Position numbers and translations under genes: made by a program. DNA of 64,000 nt, taken from the NCBI GenBank assembly GCA_025506515.1, contig CM046452.1:46315562-46379561 (forward strand), given 5' to 3'. Shown piece by piece: positions 9,631-20,600 of this stretch. The notes beneath the pieces were generated by a model, which ran no database searches, was not told where the DNA came from, and worked only from the letters and a program-made list of their open reading frames with translations. Numbering within the stretch: position 1 is the stretch's first letter; each line of letters opens with the position of its first letter. Source of the stretch: Flaveria trinervia. Its lineage: Eukaryota; Streptophyta; Magnoliopsida; Asterales; Asteraceae.

Positions 9631-12600
9631 ATGGCGAGTCGTTGGACTATGAGCACGAAGCATAACATTTGTGCTCATCTGGATCTGACCCCCCGGAATG
9701 CGGCTGATTTCTCTGGCATTATTACATTCTTACGGAGATCGAGGATCTTTCATGCTATATCGACTCCGTGCACTCCGTACCGTTCAGTTCAGTAGGCTTT
9801 CTGGGAAAGCGCTGTCGTTGACAGGTCCTCAGAGCCCCACTGTATCAGGAGCTCCATTTTTAGTCAGGCTATAGAGATCACTGAGGAAGATCTCAGGATA
9901 GTCTTGGAGTTTGGGGATGATGTTGACTGCCCTACACGACTACACCCACTGACCGTATGAGGCTGTTTTCTGTGGGCCAAGTACTCGGGTGATATCAACG
10001 CAGGTGTGCTCAACAAGAGCAACCTGTGCCCCCAATTTAAGTACTTGGCCCATGTGCTGCTAAAGAGCATTGCCTCAAGGAAGGGCAGCTTCGATGAGCT
10101 GTCGGATCAGATTCAGAACGCTTATGTGGCGTTGGTGCTGAACCATCCGTTAAGCTTCTCGAGGATGATCTTCACCTACCTGGAGGAGAACATCGAGGCA
10201 AAGGGAAAGGAGAGCTTTTGCATGTACCCTTGCTTTATGCAGATGATTATTGACTAGAAGCTCCTTCGTTGCCGAAGGAGAAGGAGGATGCCGTGGTTCT
10301 CAAGGTCATGGATGACACCACCCTTGGGAGGATGAAGGTGTATAGGGGGAAGCAGGTGAAACCCCCTGTCAGGCAACTGTTTGGGCATCTGGCCAGTGAG
10401 GACTATGTGGCGTCAGCTCGGAGGAAGTGGCACCACAATGACAGTGACTCAGACACTGAGCAGATTGTGCTCCCTACTGATGACTCGGATGATGATGATA
10501 GTGGTGACGGTGGAGACACTAGCCCCACCCTATCTAGGGCCACCACTAAAGATGTTACACCTCCACCATCCATTCATGGAGAAGCTGATATAGCTAGATT
10601 CCATTAGGATTTTTGTCCTGATGAAGAGAGGAGGATGATGAGGAGCCATTGACTCGAACGGTGGGCAGCAAGGTGGTTGCCACCGAGCGAGGGATTCATG
10701 CCGTTGAAGGACGCCCGGGCGAGTCTGGGGAGACTACGACTGATCCTACCTACACCCCAGGCCGGCCTAGCATCCTAGGGGGAGCATCCTCCTTGAAGGG
10801 TTCAAGGAAAAAGAGAATGGCTCAGCCCCACGGGATGAAGCCCAAGAGAAGGAGGTACACGTTGATCACTGCCTCTTCCCCCACTGCCACCACAACTACC
10901 ACCACCACCATTACCTCACCCACCACCCCTACTACCACTCCACCCACAATTACTACCACACCTTCACCTACCACTACCTCACCCACCACCACTACTACCA
11001 CTCTACCCACTCATATGCCACCACCCATATTCACCACTACCACCACTACCACCACCAGCCACCAAGCCGGACCATCATCCCACCCATCATTCACTATAGG
11101 ATCATCTTTGCCCCCCATTGGGGTAGAGGAACAGCTGTCAGCACTCAACCGAATGGTGCTAAAGCTATTGGCGGCTGATGAAGAGAGAGCTGCCCAACTA
11201 CGTCAGCTTGCGGAGCTTAATGCTACCCAAGCTCAGCAGATATCTTAGCAAGCTCAGCAGATAGCCCAACTCCAGGAGCAAAACTACTAATCAGCTAAAA
11301 GGATTGGGGAGTTGGAGGCTACAAACATGACCATCATGCTCAGGCTCAAAGGCTCTAAAAATGAACCTCTCAAGATGAGAAGAAGGAGGTGATGATGGAG
11401 CAGGAGAGGAAGAGGGAGGATATGATGAGGAAGGAGATGATGCAGATGGATCAGATGCCACACAGCCAAAGAAAGATGCTCCAAGAAGGCATAGGATCAG
11501 GGAGCCTCGTCCTCAGCCCCGCCTGCAGAAGAGCACATTATTCAGGATAAAAGTAATGTTTAGATGTTTATGTAATTTGAAATCTTGTGTAATTGAATCA
11601 TGTATTAAATTATGTACTTAATGTTTATATATATATTTGCTATTTAACTGTCTTGATTATTGACAAATGATTGATGTGTTAGATGTTTAAATCAAGCAGA
11701 TCAACCATCTCATCAAGACGAGTATGATGTTGCTCCCTTACAACAAATCAATTCTCAATTCATTGTGATACTTGATTTGCAAGGGATTGTCAGGAGGTCT
11801 GCAAGTTATACTCCTAAAGAAGGAGAAATAATTCATGACCTTACTGATGAGCAACTCGCGGAGATGTTCTGGCTAAATCCAGATGAAATTGTCAATAATG
11901 CCCCTACCGTTGACGTGCCTAGTGACGACAAGCTTAATGATGTGGATGAAATAGAGATTAAAGATGTCACAACCAACATTATCCAGAGTATGCTGACAGA
12001 GAGGGAAATGTAGTCCCCAATCTAGGTGATACTCTCATCAGTTATACATTTGAAAAACTAGATCAGATAGAGCAAGAGTCTGAGAAGAATAAGGATCAAG
12101 CCCAAGCCACAGACGCACTGCTCCAAAGCGAGTGCCTACACCAAGCTCTAGAAAGTGAAGAAGCATCTAAAGGTGTCAGGAAAGATTATAGCATGGGCAT
12201 ATTTTGAGGATCTAAATGTTTATGCTGTCAAGAGGGAGAAGGGAATAGAGTAATTCAGATTCCCACATGATCTAAAGACTCTCCTGGTTTTGAGCTCAAC
12301 CAGCTGGCCAAACTGAAGTTGCTATATGCTAACCCAAAGAAAATGTTAGGCTGGTTTGAGGCTGCATTGAGGAAAGAGTACCACAAAAGGTGAGTTAACT
12401 TCAGACCTTAACAACCGATGAGGTACATCAGACGGTCTAAAGTTGATTCCATACTGGAAAGCCAAAGATAGTGCTCAAGTGGAGTCCTCCGTGTACAATG
12501 TCAAGAATTCCTCTAAGGGAAATGCCACAGGACTTCACCCCACACTTTAAGTGGTGGTACTACAATTGGAGAAAAGGTGAAGCTGTTATAGTCTTGCAAA

Positions 12601-12815
12601 AAGAGGGCCAAATGGATACTATTCGGGTATTTGACCCAATGTGGCTGACTAACTTGTCTGCTGATGATGTATACACATTGTACAAGTGGCCACTGTTTTA
12701 TGATTCGCAAGACATTGTACAAGCCCTCCAGTTCCAAAATTTTAGAAGCCCTCCAGTTCCAAGAGAGGAGAATTACAAGAAGTTTGATGAGCTGATGAAG
12801 AATGTTAGACAATGA
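9631..12815 (+). pseudogene. Copia family A accessory gene (3' extra ORF), decayed
   Basis: The gene lies between RNase H and the polypurine tract, where only accessory genes are found in plant Copia elements. The ATG at 9631 opens MASRWTMSTK. A globular N-terminal region (to about 10260) contains AHLDLTPRNAADFSG, ITEEDLRIVLEFGDD and NLCPQFKYLAHVLLKSIAS. Next come an acidic Asp/Ser stretch (10437-10530), a Thr/Pro-rich tract encoded by ACC repeats (10880-11070) and a Gln/Ala-rich likely coiled coil (11120-11330). The C-terminal part (11700-12815) ends in HFKWWYYNWRKGEAVIVLQK, VFDPMWLTNLSADDVYTLYK and a lysine-rich tail. Stops and frameshifts separate these blocks. The same domain order occurs in the family B gene at 30046-26276. 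I recall similar proteins annotated as hypothetical in Tanacetum; the function is unknown. Confidence 0.8.
10880..11070 (+). repeat. ACC/CCA triplet-rich low-complexity tract (poly-Thr/Pro)
   Basis: Imperfect ACC, ACT and CCC triplets encode a Thr/Pro linker inside the accessory gene. The reverse strand reads as a Val/Gly-rich open frame that is only a shadow. Confidence 0.85.
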
Positions 12816-12840
12816 TGTAAACTAGGTCCAAGGAGGAGTT

Positions 12841-13129
12841 TGTAGATACATGTGTACCTAGTTTAGGAGCTCAATGTAAAATGTTTTTCATGTCTTATGT
12901 ATATGTAATTGAATGGGTATGAATGAAATGTAATATGTTGGTGATGCTTATAATGTTTAATATATCATTGTTTATTGTGTGATAACACATATTGAACTAA
13001 CTATATAGGTTTATGGTTGTTTACGTAGTTCTTAGTCAATAATAGTTGAGAAACGTGTTTCAACTTAATCATGTGAAGTTCTCATGCGAATGGACCATGC
13101 TAATGGACCATACGCACGAATACTTCATG
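12841..13129 (+). mobile_element. Copia family A 3' LTR, truncated
   Basis: A purine tract (AAGGAGGAGTT, ending 12840) is followed by TGTAGATACATG and LTR sequence matching 56596 onward. It stops at CTTCATG (13129), inside the motif-cluster part of the LTR, where family B internal sequence begins. It is the 3' LTR of the element occupying 4595-12840. Confidence 0.88.
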
Positions 13130-13741
13130 TGGAGAGCTGACTGACTTACACTCCCCTCCAAGTCAAGCTCCACCTGAAGTGGAGGTTAAGGTTGAACAAC
13201 CTGAGACAACACAACCTGAACCTCCTGCTAAATCTCAGCAAGCTTCAATTTATGATCCACAGCAGGGTCAGACTCCATCTCCTTCTAAACCTGTGAGAGA
13301 GGAAGACCCAAGTAAGAAAGACAAAGAAGATCAATCAGGTGTTGCAGGACAGTCTTCTTAGTTAAAAGGAACAAAGAGAAAGAAAAGGATGCTTCAAAGC
13401 CAAAGCCATAGAAGAAGAAAGAAACATCCTTTTCTAAACTGCAGGATGAGTCAAAACATCCTGAGGATGTGTAGCCAGACGATGCTCCATCAACTCCCAT
13501 TCATACTGCTCCTCTAAAATCAGGAAGACCCATCTTGTCCTGGACATACACTACAAATCTAGAAAGATGGCATGTCATTAGAGATCAAGGCATTAAGGAT
13601 GTCTACACATGGCAGGACATGTTCAATCCGCCTCTGCATGATCTATTTGACATGAGAAGACATTTCGAGAGTTTGAGTGATCCTGGTCATCTCATGAAGA
13701 AAGGGATGGTCATCACCATAATGAGGACTATTGATATCTGA
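13130..13741 (+). pseudogene. Copia family B accessory gene, C-terminal fragment
   Basis: The block matches the end of the B2 accessory gene (26860-26276, minus strand): a Pro/Gln/Glu-rich stretch (VEQPETTQPEPPAK), a Lys-rich frameshifted middle, then SWTYTTN-RWHVI, VYTWQDMF and PLHDLFDMRRHFESLS. It ends at TGA 13739-13741, 30 bp before a polypurine tract. It is the truncated 3' end of a separate family B element on the + strand. Confidence 0.82.
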
Positions 13742-13771
13742 AGTCTTCAAAGTGTTTTGGTAGCATTAGCA

Positions 13772-14336
13772 CAGGGGGAGTTTGTAAGGAATACATGTTA
13801 AGGCTAATGCAACTCAAACACTTAAAGTCTCCTACATGCATGCACAAGTGCATTGAAGAAGAATGCTTCAGATCTTTCACACATGCAACAAAAATATTCT
13901 AAGTGTGAAATCTTTTGAAGCCAAGACCAATATCTTCCGAAGCCAAAGATGAAGTCTTCCGAAGCTTCAGAGACAAAGTCTTCCGAAGCCAACACTTGAA
14001 GACAGATTTCTTCCGAACACTTTTAGTATACATGCTTTATCTGATGTATGGACCCCTTTCCACTGCAACTCTGTAAAGTCACCAACTTGCATGAGTTGGT
14101 GAAAAGGTCCATGCTTTTAGTAACTGTACATTGAGGTCTTGAGTCTATAATTTTCTACTTCATGTAGTTTATCCTTTTTGTAATATATTAGGATGTGAGC
14201 TATGGCATGTCATATTCACAAGTCAAAAGACAATCTGCCTTTTGACTCTACAATTGATTTTGTTTTGTGTCTCGTCAATTGTATCCAGCTGGCTTTCATA
14301 GTATGGCCGGCTATAGGATGTAGTATATGTATCTCA
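13772..14336 (+). mobile_element. Copia family B polypurine tract and truncated 3' LTR
   Basis: CAGGGGGAGTT (13772-13782) is followed by TGTAAGGAATAC (LTR start 13783). The LTR carries TTCCGAAG motifs at 13921-14010 and matches 55900-56460 and the reverse complements of 25424-26235 and 16892-20464. It stops after ATCTCA at about 14336, where the minus-strand element B1 begins. The two sides share CTCAAA, so the junction may be a microhomology join. Confidence 0.85.
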
Positions 14337-14379
14337 AAAAGTAGTTTTCTTGGAAGTTAAAAAGCTTCCAAAGGTAAAT

Positions 14380-14700
14380 TATGTTCGGATGTTTTAATGA
14401 AAAAGCTTCGAAGCTAAAATGACTTTGGAAGAATTTCCTAAGAGTTGTGAAAATTTTGCTTTGGAAGAAAAATTAAGTCTTGGATGCTTTGGTCAGAGGA
14501 ACAAGGCTTCCTAGAGTTAATTTGCTTCATAAAAAATAGTCCTTGAAAACATATAAGTGTCTGAGACAAGTATTAAGCTTCGGAAGATATTTCAGAAATT
14601 TCTTCTGAAGGTAAAATTATTTAGACAATTATTTGTTTTGAAGGCATGATTTTCTTCCGAAGATAAAAGCATATCCTCCGAAGGATCAAAATTTTCAGAA
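14380..14700 (-). repeat. TTCCGAAG-type motif array of B1
   Basis: Many variants of CTTCCGAAG/CTTCGGAAG/CTTTGGAAG lie here. The region is colinear with 30300-30690 in B2, where it sits just upstream of a TATA-like box and the accessory gene start. Confidence 0.75.
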
Positions 14701-14879
14701 ATCTAAGGAAAATCTTCAAAGGATTTTTCATCCAAAGAAAACAAGAGTTTATGAAAGTGATAAACTAGATAACTTAGGACACACAGATTTTAAGAAATAA
14801 TAAGAATTAGTTTTAATAAAAACCTACTCAAAGTTTATCATCCAAATAGCTGATATAAGATATTTAAATATCTGTTAGT

Positions 14880-16553
14880 CAAAAGCCTTTGTAAACAATC
14901 GCCATATTGTTCATTTGTGTGGACTTTGACAACTTTAATTAATCCTTTTCAAAATTATCTCTAGTTAAATGATACCTGATATTGATGTGTTTGGTCCTTG
15001 AGTGCTGCATGGGATTCTCTATGATAGATATAGCACTGTTGTTGTCAATGTGAATGGGAGTCTCCTTAAAGTTTAATCCATAGTCAAGAATCTGATTCTA
15101 AATCCATAGCACTTGAGCATAGCAGCTTGCAGCTGCAATGTATTCAGCTTCAGCAGTTGATGCAGAGACACATGATTATTTCTTGCATTGCCATGAGAAA
15201 ACCCTTCCACCAAGAACTGATATCCCCCAGATGTGGACTTTGCAGTCATGTTGCAACCACTATAATCACTATCTGTATAAGCATACAGATTGAAATCAGA
15301 ATTCTTAGGATACCACAAACCAAGTGTTGAAGCACCTTTGAGGTATCTTAGAATCCTTTTGATAGTGATAAGGTGAGACATCTTAGAGTTGGCTTGATAT
15401 CTTGCACAAATACATGTAGCAAACATGATATCAGGCCTACTAGTTGTAAGATACATAAGAGACCCAATCATAGCCCTGTAAAGGTGTTCAACCACACACT
15501 CCCCTTCAATATGAGGTCCAAGGGAGTGGTTTCTTGCTATGGGTGTCTTAGCAATCTTACAATCAGCCATGTTGAATCTCTTAAGTATGTCTTGAACATA
15601 CTTTGACTGACTAATGAAGATGCCATCTTCAACTTGATTCACTTGAATTCCAAAAAGAAATTGAGTTCCTCCATGGCACTCATTTCAAATCTGTCTTTCA
15701 TTAGCTTTTTAAAGTCTTTGCAGAACCTTGGATTAGTTAAACCAAAGATGATGCCATCTACATATACTTGAACTAGTATTAAGTCATTTCCCTGTCCTTT
15801 GATGAAGAGATTTCCATCTATAGTATCCCTTCTGTATCCATGCTTGTAGAGATATTGAGATAAAGGCTCATACCACTTCTTGGGTGCCTGATGCAGCCGA
15901 TAAAGAGCGTTGTCTAGCTTGCAGGCATAATCAACATAATCTGGATCTGCAAAGCCAGGTGGTTGTTTGACATACACCTCTTCATCAAACAATCCATAAA
16001 GAAAAGAACACTTGACATCAAGTTGATAGACCTTGAAGTTCTTGGATGCAGCAAATGCCAAGAATATCCTAACAGTTTCCAGTCTTGCTACAGGAGCAAA
16101 GACATCAGTATAGTCAATCCCTTTTTCTTGTGTGTATCCTTGAACAACTAGTCTAGATTTATTTTTGATGACAATGCCTTTATCATCCTTCTTGTTCCTA
16201 AACACCCATTTGGTTCCAATAGTAGTCTTCCCATGAGGAAGAGGACAAAGGTTCCAAACTTTCTACCTTATGAATTGAAGCAGCTCGTCTTGCATAGCAT
16301 TAACCCAACTTCCATCCTTTTGAGCCTTATCAATTTTCTTTGGCTCTATCTGGGACAAGAAACAGAGTGATGACAAACATTTGCTTCATGGGTTTGTCCT
16401 CTGGTTCTTACCCCTATGTCAACATCTCCAATGATGTTTGTGGTGGGGTGAGACTTGTGGATCCTTAGTAGAGGGATCACAACAAGTTACTAAGAGAGAT
16501 CTAAATTAGAGAAATTTAGATCTGGCATAGATGTTTCTCCCACCACATTAGCA
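14880..16553 (-). pseudogene. B1 reverse transcriptase and RNase H
   Basis: The RT is readable from about 16340 leftward: SWVNAMQDELLQF, TIGTKWVFRNKKDDKG, VYQLDVKCSFLYG and LYRLHQAPKKWY. The catalytic motif reads YVDGIIFG in place of YVDDIIFG: the second aspartate is Gly (codon complement at 15753-15755; B2 still has Asp). RNase H follows (MIGSLMYLTTSRPD, YTDSDYSGCNMTAKSTSGGY, damaged end near 14880). A frameshift lies near 15639. Upstream it joins a gag fragment directly. Confidence 0.9.
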
Positions 16554-16806
16554 CACTTATCAATCTCTACTCTCTTTCTATCTTCATCTGAGTAGTTAGC
16601 CACAGCCTTGTGGTTCATACCACCACCAGTAGTAGAGGGGGTGCTTGGTATGTAAGGTCTATTTCAACAGACTCCCACATTCTTGAGTCTAAAGACCTGA
16701 TGAAGCCTTCCATTCTTTGGCACCAGGTGTCAAAGTCATCAAGAGTGATCAGTGGGGACTTGTTCATGGTTCTAGTTTCCATATCAGTTTTGGAAATGGC
16801 TGCCAT
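16554..16806 (-). pseudogene. B1 gag 5' fragment
   Basis: The ATG at 16806 opens MAAISKTDMETRTMNKSP, followed by ITLDDFDTWCQRMEGFIRSL, the N-terminus of Copia gag (the same as B2 gag at 36710). After the Arg/Val/Glu-Ile-Asp codons the sequence jumps into the pre-RT linker. The junction has a shared TTGA (complement at 16560-16563). Confidence 0.85.
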
Positions 16807-16872
16807 TTGATAAGTTAAGTATTTTGTGTGTGTGATGGATCTTAAGATGGTGAAATCTTATATCAAGAGCCT

Positions 16873-16889
16873 GGAATGCTCTGATACCA
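16873..16889 (-). promoter_or_regulatory. B1 primer binding site (initiator Met-tRNA type)
   Basis: On the minus strand TGGTATCAGAGCATTCC follows the LTR end after two bases. It is complementary to the 3' end of plant initiator tRNA-Met, the usual primer for Copia elements. Confidence 0.85.
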
Positions 16890-17304
16890 TATGCAGGACC
16901 GGTGAAGGGTGGTCACTTACAACACAACAGCACAATGAGGAGATTAACTTGACTAACCAACAGTGAGACTGAATTAACCACAAGAAATTATACTAAGAAC
17001 ACAAGTAAATAAGAGATAGAATAAGATAGCAAAACACACAAGGATATGGTTTTCTAAATTGAAGTATATTGCCTTCTCAAGTTCTATTACAAGTGTTACA
17101 AAGCATAAAGGAAAGTTACAAGTACTTGAGATACATATACCACATCCTACAACCGACCATACATTGAAAACCAACTGGATACAATTGACTAGACACAAAC
17201 AAAATCAATTGTAGAGTCAAAAGGCAGATTGCCTTTTGACTTGTGACTATGACATGCCATAGCTCACATTCTAATATATTAGAAAAAGGATAAAGCACAT
17301 GAAG

Positions 17305-20081
17305 TAGAATGTAACATCCGGAATTTTTCAAGTTAAAAACTAAATTTTTAAGTTCTATTATAAAATTATTATAATAATTTTAAATGATTAAATATATTAA
17401 GTGTGCAAATTATTATTATGAAATATTTATAATCTAAACAACTTGTAATAATTTACCTAGAAATAATCTTTTCATAAAGTTATAAAGATTTAATAATCAT
17501 GTTACGATAAATAACTAAATAGAAATATGAAATTTTGAAAATAATAATTAAATTATAAAATTAACAAGCTTTATAAAAGTTATAAACACTTATAAATAAT
17601 TAATATGATTAGTCTTGTTAGTACAAGGTCTACTTTGGTAATTTCTGAAACTTAATATATAAGTTTTAACATAAAATAATAACTATGCAAAGTTCAGGGA
17701 CCAAAATGTAAAATCATGTTAACCCCACTTCCCTTTACCAACTTGGACCGTCGCCGACCGCTAACTCTGGCCACGTCTCCGGCGACCGCCCAAACCAACT
17801 CATAACCCCCGAATTTCAAGCCAAATCGATGCTAACCGTTCCCGAAAGTGTTTCGAACACTTGATGAGCATTAATTCGAGTTTGAAGGTGTTGATTGAGT
17901 TGGTAACCACTTGACATCAACTCTTTAACCGTTCGTTGATTAAATTCTAATGATAATTAAACTAATCTAACATAAACAATCATCTAGATGTCCCTAAACG
18001 TTCACAACTCACAATTCCACCTGAATCAAACACAAACACCTCCTTCGATCCTCTCTTCACCCGCGACCTACAACCTATTCGAAGACCTCTTTTCAAGTTT
18101 GCTAACCTACAATTGATAGAGGGCTTTTCAACTCTAGAGCTATTGGAAGATTTCTGTGCGATCAATTTGATTAATATCCTCTTTTGGGCATTGATCGAGC
18201 CGTGCATGGTCGCGACGTGTGCTTCGTGCATTCCAAGCATCATCTCAAATCCAATCAGGTAATTGAACCCGCTTAGACATTCGGTTTTACATGGAGATCA
18301 AAATCCCCATGATAATCGACATTAACAACAACGGATTAGGATTCAATTTGTAACAATTCGATCCTAGGGTTCTTTAGAAATTGGGGTTTTCTTTAATTAT
18401 TGTCTTTATAAATTATTTTCCAAATCCAAACAGATTCAAGCCTTAGCCCAACTGGTTACCACTCCACACATTAAACCGAAGGTCTTGGGTTCAAACCCAG
18501 CCTCCGACATTTATTTTTTTAGGCTACTTTTTATATATTTTAAACTCTATAAATTATACTAATGTGTATTAAATCAAAGTAAAAATTAATTTATAAATTA
18601 AAACATTTTAGAAATTTTTAATTTAATTTTTTTTAGGTTTTAAAAACTTATGATTTTCAAATTAATTACTTTATAAAAGATAATAAAGATTATAGAAACT
18701 TTACTAATTATTTTATGTAATTTTAATGTTGTAAACCTATTATTATTCAAATGTGGATTATTCTAAAACAATATAAATCTATATGTTAAATAAATAATTA
18801 TTTAAATAGTTATTTAAATAATTAGATATTTATCTATTTATTTAACCATATTATATCATAATTAGTTTATAGATTTAATTCTTAAATTATTACTTAAATT
18901 TTTGAAACTTATAAAACAATATAACGTGCTATTATACTTTATTTTTTAGATTTTGATTTATAAGACCTTTACATTAAATCAATTCAAATCTCAAAGCTTT
19001 ATAAAATGATGTTAAATAATTTTAATGTCAATTAATTAAGTATTTCATTAATTCTATTTACCAAGTTTTAAATAATTAGATAATAAATTAATTATTTCTT
19101 TTCACATATTATACTTAATTTCTATTAAATCAATAACTTAAATTGTTGGAAAATTTTTAATCATTGTTAGACTTAACTGATTTATATTATCTTACTAAAC
19201 CGAAACGTAAACGATTCACTATTTCATTTTAACTATTTAAACCCCATATTTCCAATTGAAACCCTAGTTCACGTTTATTCATTACTCTTACTTTTAAACT
19301 TGACCTTGGAATATATATACGTTAGGTATCTTGTAAAAGAAATCGTTGGAGCCTCGTTTAATCTCTTATCATCATTCTTATACTTAATTTCCATGTGAGT
19401 ATTTCTATACCCCCTTTTTGCACATTTTTATACTTTGGGGTGAAACATGTTACCTTATAAACATTGCACTTGTAAACACGTTTGATGCTTGTAAACTTAT
19501 GGAAATTTACTTGTATGTTATGGTTAGTTGAGCTTTGTAGCTACCATGTAATGTCGAATATATGTACAATCATTAACTATTGCTAGCCTGGCGACGTCAT
19601 AGATCTATGGGCCTGACAAGCCTGCTTGGTTGATCCAAGTACACTTAGCTAATCGTATATGCTTGTAAACGTTTGAGACTTGTAAAAAATTGTTAAGGTT
19701 TGATTGTGCATTCTGTCTTACATCCCTATTTACTTTGCTCTCTAACTTATAACATGAATTGCCATCTTTTATGTACTTATGTATTGCAAACTATGGAAAT
19801 CTCACCAACTTTCAAAGTTGACCTTTTATTTTTAACATGTTTCAGGTTTGCTACTTGTGGATTTCTCTTCATGCTCATATAAGACTTGGACCTAGTTTAA
19901 CTTACCATGTTATTTCTTTGTTTGATGCTTTTGTAATATATGAACTTATTTGTCTTGTAATGTTTTAATAAATAATGATATTTAATAATATTTCAACTTA
20001 ATTAGTTCCATGTGCTATGAGCAATCATTTTCCATTCGTCCGCCCTGATGATTCTGTCGTCGGTCAGGGTGTGACATAGAA
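17305..20081 (+). mobile_element. Gypsy solo LTR with target duplication TAGAA
   Basis: TGTAACATCC (17310) to GGTGTGACA (20076), 2,767 bp, is flanked by TAGAA at 17305-17309 and 20077-20081. No polypurine tract, primer site or coding sequence accompanies it, so it is a solo LTR left by LTR-LTR recombination. It shares blocks with the LTRs at 45722-50633: the segment near 19560-19650 about TGCTAGCCTGGCGACGTC, the TATGGAAATCTCACCAAC block, and the terminal GTGTGACA. It contains a tRNA-like segment at 18440-18508. Confidence 0.92.
18440..18508 (+). other. tRNA-like segment inside the gypsy LTR
   Basis: An A-box-like TTAGCCCAACTGG (about 18442) is followed by a B-box-like GGGTTCAAACCC (18487-18498) at tRNA-like spacing, then a T-rich run. 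It is at the same relative place as the segments at 46815-46882 and 49300-49368. It is probably a tRNA- or SINE-derived piece of the LTR. It does not fold as a clean tRNA, so I do not call a tRNA gene. Confidence 0.55.
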
Positions 20082-20464
20082 AGTTATAGTCTCAAGACCT
20101 CAATGTACAGTTACTAAAAGCATGGACGTTTTCACCAACTTATGCAAGTTGGTGACTTTACAGAGTTGCAGCGGAAAGGGGTCCAACTTTATGTAAAGTA
20201 CATAAGATAAAGCATGTATACTAAAAGTCTTCGGAAGATATCCATCTTCAAGTGTTGGCTTCGAAAGACATTATCTCTGAACCTTCGGAAGACTTCATCT
20301 TTGGCTTCAGAAGATATCGGTCTTGGCTTCGGAAGACTTCACACTTAGAAAATTTCTATTGTTGGTGTGAAACTTTCGAAGCATTCTTCTTCAATGCATT
20401 TATGCATGCATGCAGGAGACTTTAAGTGTTTGAGTTGCAATAGCCTTAACATATAATCCTTACA

Positions 20465-20600
20465 TATATATATATACATATATGTATATATATATACACA
20501 TATATGTATATATATATACATATATGTATATATATATGTAAACACACACACACACATATATATGTATATAAATAAATGTATATAGATATGTATAGATGTA
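20465..20600. repeat. TA/TACA microsatellite
   Basis: Alternating TATA, TATACA and CACACA runs adjoin the 5' end of the B1 LTR. Long Tyr/Ile open frames across it are artefacts of the repeat. Confidence 0.9.

Larger units (their letters stand above)
14337..20464 (-). mobile_element. Copia family B element B1, internally deleted and truncated
   Basis: Reading right to left: 5' LTR (20464-16892, carrying a gypsy solo LTR), primer binding site, gag start, a large internal deletion, RT and RNase H, then the TTCCGAAG-rich region that in B2 lies before the accessory gene. It ends abruptly at 14337 with no accessory gene or 3' LTR. Alignment by eye to B2 places the missing gag-to-RT section at about 4 kb. 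Confidence 0.88.
16892..20464 (-). mobile_element. B1 5' LTR, split by a gypsy solo LTR
   Basis: On the minus strand it starts TGTAAGGATTATATG at 20464 and ends CCGGTCCTGCA at 16892. Without the insert (17310-20076) and one TSD copy it is about 800 bp, matching the 812-bp B2 3' LTR. TTCGGAAG motifs lie at 20220-20340. Confidence 0.88.

Noticed and set aside
9631..12815. Retroviral envelope gene
   Set aside because: Its position after RNase H is where envelope-like genes occur, but I see no signal peptide, transmembrane segment or furin-type site; it is called an accessory gene of unknown function.
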